A stretch of DNA of 64,000 bases from Bog-159 sp963818855 (GCA_963818855.1 CAWFUH010000004.1:186001-250000); one strand, 5' to 3'. Positions 18,029 through 27,790 are shown, numbered from the stretch's first letter. Numbers and translations: made by a program. The notes: a model not told the origin generated them from the sequence alone.

Positions 18029-20536
18029 TTGGGAGGCAAGATGGGCCGGTATTGGGGAGATCTGCGTTACGGGCTGCGGCAGCTTCGGCTGAACCCCACT
18101 TTCACGGCGGTGGCAGTGCTCTCGCTGGCCCTGGGGATCGGGGCGAACGCCGCGATTTTCCAACTGATCGATGCTATTCGCCTGCGTACGCTGCCGGTGG
18201 CGAAACCGCAGGAGTTGGCCTATATCGATTTCGCGAACGGGTCCCACCGCGGCGGTTGGTGGTCAACCCGCAGCGCGAATTTCACTTCCAACTTATGGGA
18301 CTGCGTTCGCCGCCAGCAGCAGGCGTTTTCAGGAATAATTGCGTGGAGCGCACAAGCATTCAACCTTGCGCAGGGGGGCAAGGCGCGATACGCGGAAGGC
18401 CTGTTCGTGAGCGGAGAGTTTTTCAACGTCCTGAATGCGCCGGCCATCGTAGGGCGAGTATTCAGCGCACGGGACGATCAGCCCGGTTGCGGGTCGCCGG
18501 GCGCGGTGCTCGGCTACTCTTTTTGGCAGAGTGAGTTTGGCGGCGATCCGGCGGTCACCGACCGCAGTGTCAGGCTGGACGGCAGGCTGTTTCCGGTGAT
18601 TGGGGTGACGGCGCCCGGATTCTTCGGCGTCGAGATAGGGCATAGGTTCGACGTGGCGGTGCCCATCTGCGCGGATCCGTTTTTCTTCGAGCCGGGCAAA
18701 GGACGAATCCCTACGCCGACCGGGTGGTGGCTCTCGCTCATGGGCCGGCTGAAGCCGGGCTGGACCATCGAACGGGCCAACGCACAGCTGCAGGCTGCCT
18801 CCCCGGCCATCATGCGGGAGACGCTGCCGCCCGCCTACCGGGCCGACATGGCCAAGGGATATCTGGCCAACAAACTGACGGTAACGCCAGGGGCGACGGG
18901 CGTCTCGCAGTTGCGGCGGCGTTATGAAGATCCGCTGTGGATTCTGCTGGCGACCACCGGGCTGGTGCTGTTGATCGCCTGCGCCAATCTGGCAAATCTG
19001 TTGCTGGCGCGCGCGAGTGTGCGCGAGCGCGAGATCGCGGTGCGACAGGCGATGGGCGCCTCACGCGGCCGGCTGATCACCCAATTGCTTTCCGAAAGCC
19101 TGCTGCTGGCTCTATTCGGCGCGGCCCTGGGCGCGGGCCTGGCTGTGCTCCTCAGCCGCGGGCTGATCGCGTTCCTGACGACGCCGGATAACCGGATGTT
19201 CGTCGGGCTGGGCGTCGACTGGCGGGTGTTGGGCTTTATCGCCGCGATGGCGATGCTGACCTGCCTGCTGTTCGGGTTGGCACCCGCGCTGCGCGCGACA
19301 CAGGTGTCACCGGCGTCGGTCATGCGGGCCAGCGGCCGCGGCATGACGGCGGGGCGCGAAAGATTCAGCCTACGCCGGATACTGGTGGTGACGCAGGTGG
19401 CCATGTCGCTGGTGCTCCTGGCCGGCGCGCTGCTGTTTGTGCGCAGCCTCGAAAAGCTGCTGGCCATCGATCCAGGCTTCCGTCCGGAGGGCATCGTGGC
19501 GATCAGCGTGGACTATCGCGCTGCGCATTTTCCAAAAGAGCGGATAACGGAGGTGCGGCGACAGACGCTCGAAAAGCTCCGTGTCCGGACGGGGGCCAGC
19601 CTGGCGGGACAGGTGGACATGACCCCTGTCAGCGGCTCTGGCTGGGATCAGAATGTATGGGCGGACGGCTCGGCTGGGCCGCGTGTGGATGCCATGTTCA
19701 ACCGCATCGGTCCGGGTTATTTCCGGACGATGGGGACGCGGTTCGCAGCAGGGCGGGACTTTGACGAGCACGACAATCTGACCGCGCCGAAGGTGGCGAT
19801 TGTGAACGAGGAGTTTGCGCGGAAGATTTTCCACGGAGGGAACCCGGTGGGCCGGTCGTTCCGCCGGGAAGAATCGGCGGACAAGCCGGACACGCTGTTG
19901 CTGGTGGTAGGGCTGGTGCGAAATACGAAATATTACGAACTGCGCGAGGATTTCCGGCCGATTGCATTCGTGCCGGAAGATCAGGATGAGGACCCGTCGC
20001 CGCATGGAAGTTTTGTGCTACGCACCAATGCGCCGCTTGGTGAGTTCTACCACGCCGCCGAAGGGGCGATCGCGGAAATCCATCCGGGGCTGGCGGTGGA
20101 GTTCACGGTGCTGACGACGCAGATCAAAGAATCGCTGATGCGCGACCGGCTAATGGCGGCGTTGGCGGGCGCCTTTGGTTTGTTGGCTGGTACGCTGGCG
20201 GTGCTGGGGTTGTATGGTGTGATCGCTTATATGGTGGCCCGCAGGCGAAACGAGATTGGAGTACGTATCGCGCTGGGGGCGAGCCGCGGGCGGGTAATCG
20301 CGCTGGTGCTGCGGGAAGCCGTTCTGCTGCTGGCGATCGGGCTTACATTAGGCACGGCGTTGGCCACATGGGCCGGGCAGGCGGCGGCGTCGCTGGTTTA
20401 CGGCATCACGCCGCGAGATCCAGTGACACTGGGTGCCGCGGTCGCCCTGCTGGCGATAGTGGCACTTTTTGCCAGCTATGGTCCGGCGTGGAGAGCCGCG
20501 CGATTGCAACCGATGGACGCATTGCGCGACGAATAA
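18029..20536 (+). CDS. ADOP-family (MacB/FtsX-like) permease
   Basis: Inner-membrane protein of 835 residues in the acidobacterial duplicated orphan permease group (TIGR03434). Pattern: N-terminal TM with NPTFTAVAVLSLALGIGANA, a MacB-type periplasmic domain, a first FtsX block (ILLATTGLVLLIACANLANL), then a second copy (RRILVVTQVAMSLVLLAGAL, a periplasmic domain and a C-terminal FtsX block with GLYGVIAYMVARRRNEIGVR). No ATPase gene adjoins it, as usual for this group. Translation may begin at 18029 or at the internal ATG 18041 (MGRYWGDLRYG). Function of the group is unknown; MacB relatives drive mechanotransmission. Confidence 0.9.
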   Translation: MGGKMGRYWGDLRYGLRQLRLNPTFTAVAVLSLALGIGANAAIFQLIDAIRLRTLPVAKPQELAYIDFANGSHRGGWWSTRSANFTSNLWDCVRRQQQAFSGIIAWSAQAFNLAQGGKARYAEGLFVSGEFFNVLNAPAIVGRVFSARDDQPGCGSPGAVLGYSFWQSEFGGDPAVTDRSVRLDGRLFPVIGVTAPGFFGVEIGHRFDVAVPICADPFFFEPGKGRIPTPTGWWLSLMGRLKPGWTIERANAQLQAASPAIMRETLPPAYRADMAKGYLANKLTVTPGATGVSQLRRRYEDPLWILLATTGLVLLIACANLANLLLARASVREREIAVRQAMGASRGRLITQLLSESLLLALFGAALGAGLAVLLSRGLIAFLTTPDNRMFVGLGVDWRVLGFIAAMAMLTCLLFGLAPALRATQVSPASVMRASGRGMTAGRERFSLRRILVVTQVAMSLVLLAGALLFVRSLEKLLAIDPGFRPEGIVAISVDYRAAHFPKERITEVRRQTLEKLRVRTGASLAGQVDMTPVSGSGWDQNVWADGSAGPRVDAMFNRIGPGYFRTMGTRFAAGRDFDEHDNLTAPKVAIVNEEFARKIFHGGNPVGRSFRREESADKPDTLLLVVGLVRNTKYYELREDFRPIAFVPEDQDEDPSPHGSFVLRTNAPLGEFYHAAEGAIAEIHPGLAVEFTVLTTQIKESLMRDRLMAALAGAFGLLAGTLAVLGLYGVIAYMVARRRNEIGVRIALGASRGRVIALVLREAVLLLAIGLTLGTALATWAGQAAASLVYGITPRDPVTLGAAVALLAIVALFASYGPAWRAARLQPMDALRDE

Positions 20537-20607
20537 AGCGCCGCGATGGGCGGAACTCCCGTTAACCTTTCCCTGTTGGTTGCGTTCTTAACAGCAGGGA
20601 GACGGCG

Positions 20608-20970
20608 ATGATGGCACGCGCGCAGTTGTTGAGTATGTTGTTATTTGCTCTATCGGTCGCTCCGGTTAGGGCTGCCGATGTGACGGGAACCTGGCGGGTC
20701 ACGATTTCCACACCTAATGGCGCGATAACGGGAAAGGCATCGTTCAAGCAGACCGGTGATGTGGTGGCGGGTTGGGTGGGGCCTAGCGAAGACGATCCGA
20801 TACCCATCTCCGGCATTCTCGAGGGAAACAAGCTCACGATCAAAACTTCTCCGCAGCCCGGACGGACGGCGGCCTTCGAGAAGTGCGAACTCACCGTGGA
20901 TGGATACAAGATGGCCGGTACCATCGATACCGATAAGGGAACGATCGAGTTCGTCAAGAGCGCGCCCTGA
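20608..20970 (+). CDS. Small secreted hypothetical, 120 aa
   Basis: Signal peptide (MMARAQLLSMLLFALSVAPVRA) followed by a ~95-residue beta-rich domain starting DVTGTWRVTISTPNG and ending GTIEFVKSAP, reminiscent of small lipocalin-like or META-like secreted domains common in Acidobacteria. No catalytic motif. Stands alone downstream of the permease gene. Family not identified with certainty. Confidence 0.6.
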   Translation: MMARAQLLSMLLFALSVAPVRAADVTGTWRVTISTPNGAITGKASFKQTGDVVAGWVGPSEDDPIPISGILEGNKLTIKTSPQPGRTAAFEKCELTVDGYKMAGTIDTDKGTIEFVKSAP

Positions 20971-20992
20971 CGTGGCCGTTCGTGCGCAGGGT

Positions 20993-21508
20993 TTACCAGC
21001 CGAGGGCCAAAAACGGCTGCACCCGCGAACTCCGGTAATCCAGCAAATACGCATAGCGTACTCCAAACCGGAAAGTGAAGGGGAAGTGCAGTAAATTGGC
21101 ATCGAACAGTGTCTCCAGGCCCGTCGAGCGGAACTGCGTGTCGGTTACTTTGCCGTAGTCATAGAAGACATTGGAGGAGACCCGCTTGATATAGAGAAGC
21201 TGGCTGATGGCGAAGTCCGGATAGAACAGCGGCACTTCGTAGTTACCCGAGAGCCTGGTTATGTTCGGCCCGATCACCGCGTCGTAGCCTCGCGGAAACA
21301 GTAATTGACTCGAAAGTAATAGTTGCCGGTCTGCCGCTAATAACCGCTCTCGAGCGCGTTGGCGGCGCGTTCGGCGTCCGCGGCAATCTCGCGTGGGAAG
21401 ACAACTTCAAAATGCGGCGTCACGATCCTTCGCCACTGGATATCCGGCGGATACTGCGCGCTCAGAACCGTTACCAGAGCGAAGGCCAGCCACCCCTGCG
21501 CGCCTCAT
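20993..21508 (-). pseudogene. Collapsed beta-propeller/outer-membrane gene (internal deletion)
   Basis: The 5' part reads (with one base removed from a GGGG run) MRRAGWLAFALVTVLSAQ, a signal peptide, then RRIVTPHFEVVFPREIAADA, the typical N-terminus of large secreted acidobacterial proteins. A stop follows GY. From about 21277 the frame resumes as a C-terminal beta-barrel-like tail (IGPNITRLSGNYEVPLFYP to VQPFLALGW). The centre of the gene, expected to be many hundreds of codons, is missing. Inference: frameshift plus a large internal deletion. Confidence 0.6.
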
Positions 21509-21639
21509 CGTTTAAGCATAGACGCGCGACCCGGAGGCACGGTTGCGAACGCATCTGAGCACGCACGTCGGGCGGCGGTTGGGTGTATACTAACTCGCAT
21601 CTTATGTTACAAAAGTGAAATCCTGGAGGAGGTCGAGGC

Positions 21640-24600
21640 ATGATGACTCTACGCCGAAGTGTAATTGTGTTGCTGGTTGCCGCAGGTCTTTGCGCCGCCC
21701 AGACAAGCGGGCCTCTGTTGCTGAGGAAGCCGTCGATTAGCCGCACCCAAATCGTATTCAGCTATGCGGGCGATCTGTGGATCGTGGGCCGGGACGGAGG
21801 CGACGCACGGCGTTTGACGGCGGGAGTGGGGGTAGAGACCGACCCGATTTTTTCGCCCGATGGAGAATGGATCGCGTTCACCGGCGAATACGACGGCAAT
21901 CGGGACGTTTACGTGGTAGCGGCGGCCGGCGGTGTGCCACGGCGGCTCACGTACCATCCTGGAGACGACGAGGCTGTGGGATGGACGCGCGACGGCAAAC
22001 AGGTGCTGTTTCGTTCTCCGCGCAACAGCTACTCATTCGGGTTCCGGCGCCTGTTCACGGTGGCACTGAGCGGCGGCCTGGAGGCGGAAGTGCCCTTGCC
22101 GGCGGCCGAGGAGGGCTCTTACTCGCCGGACGGCACACGGCTGGCCTATGTCCCCAACCTGCAGTGGCAGCGGGCCTGGAAGCGTTACCGCGGAGGTCAG
22201 ACCAAGCCGATCTGGATTGTGAACCTGGCGGATTCCAGCGTTGAGTATCAAATCCCGAGAGACAATTCGAATGACTTCAATCCGATGTGGGTCGGCGGGA
22301 CCATCTACTTTCTGTCCGATCGCAGCGGCCGGGTCTCGCTGTTCGCTTATGATACTTCGACCAAACAGGTGAGACAAGTGGCGCACGACAACAGTCTCGA
22401 TCTCAAATCCGCCAACGCCGGGCCGGATGCCATCGTACTTGAAGAGTTCGGTGCGATTCGCGTCGTGGACCTGAAATCGGGCCGGGAAAAGAAACTGGAC
22501 ATCCACATCAGCGGAGACCTGCCGGAAGTGAGGCCGCACTTCCAGAAGATCGAAGCCAGGCGCATCCAGTTCGAGGGGATCTCGCCAACCGGTGCCCGCG
22601 CCGTATTCGGCGTGCGGGGAGAAATAGTCACCGTGCCCGCGGAGAAAGGCGATATACGCAATCTGACGAATACGCCGGATGTGGCCGAACGCGACCCGGC
22701 TTGGTCGCCGGACGGAAAGTGGGTGGCCTACTTCTCCGATGAGTCCGGCGAATACGCGCTCAATTACCGCGACCAGAGCGGAATGGGAGAGGTTCATAAG
22801 ATCGACCTGGGCAAGCCCGCTTCGTTCTATTACTCGCCCAGCTGGTCTCCGGACAGCAAGAAGATCGCATACACCGACAAGCGGCTGAACGTGTGGTACG
22901 TGGACCTGGAAAAGAAGGCCCCGGTGCGCATTGACACGGACACTTTTGCGGGACCGTTCAACATCGATACAGCCTGGTCACCGGATAGTAAGTGGTTGGC
23001 TTACAGCAAGCAATTGCGGAGCCACCTGCACGCCATTTTTGTGTATTCGCTCGATGACGGCAAAACACACCAGGTGACTGACGGAATGAGCGATGCGAGA
23101 TACCCGAATTTCGATAAGGAAGGTAAGTATCTGTATCTGACTGCCAGCACGGATGCCGCTCTCTCCATCGGGTGGCTGGATATGTCGAGCCTGAGCCGGC
23201 CGGTGACGCGTAGCGTCTACGCGGCGGTGCTGAAGAAAGGCGTGGCTTCGCCAGTGGCGCCCGAGAGCGATGAGGAGAAGATCGAAGACAAGGACAAAGA
23301 TAAGGATAAGGAGAAAGAGAAGGACAAAGACAAAGACAAGGCCAAGGAGGAGAAGCCGGTTACCGTGGCCATCGACTTCGACAACATCAGCCAGCGTATC
23401 GTTTCGCTGCCGATTCCCGCGCGAAACTACACTGGCATGGCAGCCGGGAAGGCGGGAGTGCTCTTCCTGATAGAAGGCCCGCCGGTCGATCCCATTGAAT
23501 TCGACCCGAACGGGCCGGCTGCGACCCTGCACAAGTTCGAGATGAAAACCAGGAAGACCGAAGTTATTCTGGAAGGCATCAGTTCGGTGGACGTGTCCTT
23601 TAATGGGGATAAGATGCTCTACCGGCAAAAGGGGCAATGGGTCATCGCTCCAGCGGAGAAGCCGAGTGGCGCGCCTCCCAAACCTGGGGAAGGCGGCCCG
23701 CTGAAACTGGACAATCTGGAGGTGTACGTGGACCCACACAAGGAGTGGAGCCATATGTACCACCAGGTGTGGCGCGATGAAAGAGATTTTCTGTACGATC
23801 CCAGCCTGCACGGTCTGAACTTACAAGCCATCGAGAAAAGATATGAGCCGTACCTCGACAGTGTCACCAGCCGCGACGACCTGAACTACTTATTTGAGGA
23901 GATGCTGGGCGAGATCACCATCGGCCACATGTTCGTGGGCGGAGGAGACCGGCCCGACGCGAAGAAGGTGAAGGGCGGCTTGCTCGGCGCGGATTACAAG
24001 ATAGAGAATGGCCGTTACCGCTTCGCGCGCGTATACAACGGGGAGAGCTGGAATCCCAAGCTGCGGGCGCCGCTGACCCAGCCTGGAGTGGACGTGGCTC
24101 AGGGCGAATATCTGCTGGCGGTGCGGGGGCGGGAGTTACTTGGCGGGGACAACATCTATAGCCTGTTCGAGGAGACTGCCGGACAGTCGATCGTATTGCG
24201 CGTAGGATCGAATCCGGATGGCTCGGGATCTCGAGAAGTTACGGCCGTTCCCATTGAGGACGAAACCGACCTGCGGAACCTGGCCTGGATCGAAGACAAC
24301 CGGCGCAGGGTTGACCAGATGAGCGGAGGCCGGGTTGCCTACGTGTACTTACCGGATACTTATTCCGGCGGTTACACGAATTTCAATCGTTACTTCTTCG
24401 CGCAGGTGGGTAAGGAAGCGGCTATCATCGACGAGCGATTCAACGGCGGCGGTGACATCGCGGACTACATCATCGACTACCTGCGGCGGCCCTTGCTGAG
24501 CTTTTGGACGATGCGCGAGGGCCAGGACATCACTACGCCGATCGCGGGGATTTTCGGACCGAAGGTGATGATCACGAACGAAATGGCGGGGTCTGGCGGA

Positions 24601-24945
24601 GACGCCATGCCGTGGCTGTTCCGCAAGTCGGCCATCGGACCCCTGGTTGGTAAGCGAACGTGGGGAGGATTGGTAGGCCATTACACCAACCCCGGGGATT
24701 TGATAGACCAGGGCTTCACGGGTACACCAAACCTGGCGTTCTACTCCCCAGACGGTAAGTGGGAGATCGAGAATCACGGTGTGGCGCCCGACGTGGAAGT
24801 GGACCTGGACCCCAAGGCATGGCGGCAAGGCACGGATACGCAACTGGAAAAGGCGGTGCAGGTGGTGATGGAGATGCTGGCCAAGAATCCAACGCCGACG
24901 CCGAAACGGCCGGCGTATCCGAACTATCACGCGGACAGCGAGTAA
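21640..24945 (+). CDS. Tricorn-type S41 protease
   Basis: Complete 1101-residue paralogue of the gene at the left edge. Signal peptide ending LVAAGLCAAQ; TolB/DPP-like propeller with IFSPDGEWIAF, AWSPDGKWVAYFSD and SWSPDSKKIAY; Lys/Asp/Glu linker (DKDKDKDKEKEKDKDKDK) near residues 545-570; tricorn core domain with LGEITIGHMFVGGG; PDZ domain; and S41 domain with the nucleophile motif NEMAGSGGDAMPW and a late Glu in WEIENHGVAPD. The residue before the active-site His is Gly instead of the tetrad Ser of archaeal tricorn. Predicted periplasmic oligopeptide processing. Confidence 0.92.
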   Translation: MMTLRRSVIVLLVAAGLCAAQTSGPLLLRKPSISRTQIVFSYAGDLWIVGRDGGDARRLTAGVGVETDPIFSPDGEWIAFTGEYDGNRDVYVVAAAGGVPRRLTYHPGDDEAVGWTRDGKQVLFRSPRNSYSFGFRRLFTVALSGGLEAEVPLPAAEEGSYSPDGTRLAYVPNLQWQRAWKRYRGGQTKPIWIVNLADSSVEYQIPRDNSNDFNPMWVGGTIYFLSDRSGRVSLFAYDTSTKQVRQVAHDNSLDLKSANAGPDAIVLEEFGAIRVVDLKSGREKKLDIHISGDLPEVRPHFQKIEARRIQFEGISPTGARAVFGVRGEIVTVPAEKGDIRNLTNTPDVAERDPAWSPDGKWVAYFSDESGEYALNYRDQSGMGEVHKIDLGKPASFYYSPSWSPDSKKIAYTDKRLNVWYVDLEKKAPVRIDTDTFAGPFNIDTAWSPDSKWLAYSKQLRSHLHAIFVYSLDDGKTHQVTDGMSDARYPNFDKEGKYLYLTASTDAALSIGWLDMSSLSRPVTRSVYAAVLKKGVASPVAPESDEEKIEDKDKDKDKEKEKDKDKDKAKEEKPVTVAIDFDNISQRIVSLPIPARNYTGMAAGKAGVLFLIEGPPVDPIEFDPNGPAATLHKFEMKTRKTEVILEGISSVDVSFNGDKMLYRQKGQWVIAPAEKPSGAPPKPGEGGPLKLDNLEVYVDPHKEWSHMYHQVWRDERDFLYDPSLHGLNLQAIEKRYEPYLDSVTSRDDLNYLFEEMLGEITIGHMFVGGGDRPDAKKVKGGLLGADYKIENGRYRFARVYNGESWNPKLRAPLTQPGVDVAQGEYLLAVRGRELLGGDNIYSLFEETAGQSIVLRVGSNPDGSGSREVTAVPIEDETDLRNLAWIEDNRRRVDQMSGGRVAYVYLPDTYSGGYTNFNRYFFAQVGKEAAIIDERFNGGGDIADYIIDYLRRPLLSFWTMREGQDITTPIAGIFGPKVMITNEMAGSGGDAMPWLFRKSAIGPLVGKRTWGGLVGHYTNPGDLIDQGFTGTPNLAFYSPDGKWEIENHGVAPDVEVDLDPKAWRQGTDTQLEKAVQVVMEMLAKNPTPTPKRPAYPNYHADSE

Positions 24946-25664
24946 GTGGGGTAAGTACCGCTTGCTGACGCGCGCGGCTCAGTTACCGGCTCGCGGCTCG
25001 GTACTGAGGCTACGCAAACGTAAGCCGTTGTTGGGCCGGTGGGGTGGGAGGCGCCCCTCCAGTTCCCGGCGTTGATACCGTAGCAGGGCGGCGACCAGTT
25101 GCCAGGTGGGACCATCCTCTGCTGATCGTTGGCCGGTGATCGGATCTTGCCGGGCAAGACAGCTACCATAGTTGGGTGCTTGGTCAGCCGGTCCCTCCGA
25201 TTCGCGAGTCCACAAGCCAGTGGTTCAGGACGCACTGGTCCAAGGTCTCTATGATTTGCAGCCTTCGACTCGATCCTCGCAGGAGCAACTGCATCAGCAT
25301 CCGGGCATGGATTCGAACCACGATCTTGACAGGGTTTTTGGATTCTGCAACTTACTGATTCGACATGGTCGCAGAAGTCGTCAAAAGCCTCAAAAGCAGG
25401 CTCTCGGTACAAAATCGGCACAAAATATTCTCCTCTGATCCGATCTCTGTTGGCGTCTACTAAAGAACCGACTGGCGATTCTTCCTCCGACACATTGACA
25501 AACTTCTGCACGAGTCCGATGGACTTTGCAGGCGACATACTCATTTCGGTGTCAGGAACCCACGTTCACAACTCTTCCGATCCAGTTTGGTTCATTTGTC
25601 GCTGCACGAAGCAGGCAGTCGGCGCAATCGTCAAATGAAAGCGGAACGAGTGGCGCAACTCGTG
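24946..25664. other. 719-bp gene-free stretch with tRNA T-arm-like sequence
   Basis: No convincing gene. On the minus strand near 25306-25322 is a T-arm-like hairpin, CGTGG-TTCGAAT-CCATG, followed by CCCGGAT. No matching 5' acceptor or anticodon arm is found, so it is at most a tRNA-derived remnant. Open frames here look like by-products (for example 24979-25215). Confidence 0.4.
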
Positions 25665-26186
25665 CTAACGGACCTGCCGTATAGCGTCCCTTCGCTTCGG
25701 CTTATCTGCCAATACGACCGGGCGAACGATGACCCATTCCATGTCTATTTTCTGCGTCATCCGCTCGGCGACCGCCTTGTCAGTAACTGCAGCAGTGAAT
25801 ATCCGGCCCGATACGCGGACGACAAAGCGGTTGGGACAGGAGAGCTCGCGTCCATCGCTCAAGCCGATACCACTTTGCAATATGAATCGTCGGACGTTCG
25901 CACGTTTGCATTCGGCGAGAATGTTGGCGACACCGACTGACATGAGCGTTCCTGGCGAAAGGTTCTTTTCTGGTCCGATGCAGCTAATGACGACCACCAC
26001 GCCGTCAAGAGCACCTGTCAGGCCCCCTGGGGAAAGGACATCTCCTCGGACGAGGGACAGCCGGTCGGCAGATGACAGTCGCTCCGGATGGCGAGCAGTG
26101 GCCGTAACGAAGTGTCCTTGTGCAAGTGCATGCTTTACCACTCTGCGTCCCGTCGCTCCCGTCGCTCCAACAACCGCTATTTTCAT
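25665..26186 (-). CDS. NmrA-like NAD(P)-binding protein, possibly C-terminally truncated
   Basis: Atypical short-chain dehydrogenase with MKIAVVGATGATGRRVVKHA (GxxGxxG dinucleotide motif), VRGDVLSPGGL and FILQSGIGLSDGR. At 173 residues it is about 30-40 shorter than usual for this group; the frame stops directly after VRPVVLADKPKRRDA, where homologues continue with one more strand and helix, so the last part may have been lost. It is 85 bp downstream of the tetR-type gene on the same strand and likely in its regulon. Such pairs are commonly involved in quinone/redox stress; that is inference. Confidence 0.75.
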   Translation of the reverse strand: MKIAVVGATGATGRRVVKHALAQGHFVTATARHPERLSSADRLSLVRGDVLSPGGLTGALDGVVVVISCIGPEKNLSPGTLMSVGVANILAECKRANVRRFILQSGIGLSDGRELSCPNRFVVRVSGRIFTAAVTDKAVAERMTQKIDMEWVIVRPVVLADKPKRRDAIRQVR

Positions 26187-26270
26187 ATCTCGCCTCCGTT
26201 GGCACCCCTATCCATTGAATCTTACAATTGGCCGTCATCGGCCAAGAGCCTTCAATCGTCAATGACAGCT

Positions 26271-26837
26271 TCAGGGACGTTTGGTGCGAACAAGTGCGCT
26301 TAGCGCCGCATCGAGGAGAAAGCGGCCGACCGCCTTCACCTCCGCCTTCGAGGCACCGTGGCTTCCGATCGCCGTGACGCCGAGCGACAGAGCCAGTAGA
26401 GATTGGCGGGCGAACGCCACGTCGGTCGCGAGGCGTTTCTCATCCGCCAATCGGATCAGGCGGGCGTCGGTTGTCGCCATGGCCGCATCCAGGATTTGCG
26501 GGTTATCGCCGACCCGTTGCACCATGAGCCGAAACAGTTGCCGGCGCTCCAAGGCGAACTCGACGAAACTTTCCCATCCTGATATTAAGTCGGCCCGAGC
26601 GTCGGCTGTGTCGGGAACGGCTCGCTTCCGCTTCAAGAATGCTTTTACCCCCTTGGCCACCAGCGCATCGAGCAGCCCGTTTTTGTCACCGTAGTGATGG
26701 TAGAGCGTAGGCGCCCCCACGTTCGCTGCATCGCAGACTGCCCGGGTCGTTACCGCGGCCGGCCCTCCTTGCTCGAGCAATGACTCGGCCACACGCAGGA
26801 GGGCCTCTTCGGTCTTCAGCTTCTCGCTAATCCTCAT
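26271..26837 (-). CDS. TetR/AcrR family transcriptional regulator
   Basis: Repressor of 188 residues. The N-terminal helix-turn-helix reads AAVTTRAVCDAANVGAPTLY then HHYGDKNGLLDAL, the TetR consensus; the C-terminal ligand domain is helical. Two tandem 15-bp palindromes lie just upstream of its start and between it and the divergent truncated SDR at 26946, indicating autoregulation and control of the divergent gene. Downstream neighbour on the same strand is the NmrA-like gene. Ligand unknown. Confidence 0.9.
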   Translation of the reverse strand: MRISEKLKTEEALLRVAESLLEQGGPAAVTTRAVCDAANVGAPTLYHHYGDKNGLLDALVAKGVKAFLKRKRAVPDTADARADLISGWESFVEFALERRQLFRLMVQRVGDNPQILDAAMATTDARLIRLADEKRLATDVAFARQSLLALSLGVTAIGSHGASKAEVKAVGRFLLDAALSALVRTKRP

Positions 26838-26853
26838 ATCCGCTTACCCATCG

Positions 26854-26891
26854 TATAGCACCGCTATAGACTTGTATATAGCGCTGCTATA
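26854..26891. promoter_or_regulatory. Double TetR-type operator
   Basis: Two perfect dyads with 6-bp arms: TATAGCACCGCTATA (26854-26868) and TATAGCGCTGCTATA (26877-26891), the latter extendable to 8-bp arms (26875-26893). Centres are 23 bp apart, about two helical turns, so two dimers could bind on the same DNA face. The site lies 17 bp upstream of the tetR-type start. Confidence 0.8.
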
Positions 26892-26945
26892 TAATAATAA
26901 CAGCGGTTCAGGCGAATCAGCAAATTATCGTTGGAGGTCCCGTCA

Positions 26946-27065
26946 ATGAGCTCAGATCTGGTTCTTGTGACCGGCGCGTCAGGTTACGTCGCGGGCCACT
27001 GCATGCTACGACTATGTCAGCTTATTGTCGTCGCCGGCCCAGCCATCGAAACGGTTCAGTTGTAA
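26946..27065 (+). pseudogene. N-terminal fragment of an SDR/NAD-dependent epimerase-like gene
   Basis: Good ribosome-binding site (TTGGAGG) then MSSDLVLVTGASGYVAGHCM, a canonical Rossmann GxxGxxG start. After about 22 residues similarity ends and the frame runs 17 codons into the minus-strand ATPase fragment before TAA. The gene was the divergent partner of tetR and was truncated by a rearrangement near 27010. Confidence 0.65.
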
Positions 27066-27350
27066 ATTGATGCTGACTCGGGGTACAAGTCGTAATAGCC
27101 AAGCGCCAACCATCAGTAGATATCGCACCTCGGCATCCGCCATGACGGACTCGAGCAGGTCGAGCGTCGCTGCATCCAGCCACTGCAGATCGTCCAGAAG
27201 CAGGGCGAGCGGGTGCTCTTTCCGCGCGAATACGCCGAGGAAGCGCCGGAAGACCATCTGGAACCGGCGCTGCGCGTCCTGCGGCGGCAGATCCGCGACA
27301 GGTGGCTGCTTCCCGATCACGAGCTCCAATTCGGGAACGAGGTTCACGAT
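27012..27350 (-). pseudogene. Fragment of a multidomain AAA-type signalling ATPase
   Basis: About 110 residues beginning NLVPELELVIGKQPPVADLP and including LLLDDLQWLDAATLDLLE, the Walker B region of the AAA/STAND-like module in PAS-kinase or LuxR-type hybrid regulators. Both ends are lost: the 3' side joins the truncated SDR fragment at about 27010, and the upstream frame is broken beyond 27350. An isolated relic of a protein normally over 1000 residues. Confidence 0.55.
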
Positions 27351-27790
27351 CGCCGGTCGACAGCCACGATTCCAATCGGGCCAAACCCCAATCTTTACAA
27401 GAAGTCCAGTCTACCGCGGAGAGCCATACTATTCTTGCGCACGCTGGCTGAGTCCTGTCAAGGTCATACTCAGGATGGGAAAAAGTTCTTGGATGGCGCA
27501 CGCGCCACGTCGCTCCGTGAGCGGCGGCGGGTTACTTCCTTTGCCGCCTCACAGGTGAACGCACTGCGCGATGCCGACTCTGTAATCACTCCCAAAATCG
27601 GATTTCGATACGACATCCTGCCAATGGTGCGGGCAGTACTTCGCGAATAGAAGCGCGCGCTGCTTTACTCTTTAACGGCAACGATCGGTCGAGCAGCAAG
27701 CCATGCGTGCCGTGAGCGGATTCCTCCTTTACAAACAGTAAATGTGTTTGCGAATGGGGCGGACCACCCCACACGCCGATCCTTCGGCGC
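27351..27790. other. Gene-free junk between ATPase fragment and IS21-like element
   Basis: No gene supported. A plus-strand frame ends with DADSVITPKIGFRYDILPMV (about 27570-27650), which could be the tail of a lost protein, but there is no upstream domain to identify it. Confidence 0.3.

Noticed and set aside
24979..25215. A 78-aa minus-strand frame with LVAALLRYQRRELEGRLPP
   Set aside because: Looks mildly like a C-terminal piece of a transposition protein but no motif is decisive and it has no start signals.
25290..25335. Possible tRNA gene
   Set aside because: Only a T-arm and part of a 3' acceptor strand are found; no D-arm, anticodon arm or 5' acceptor partner.
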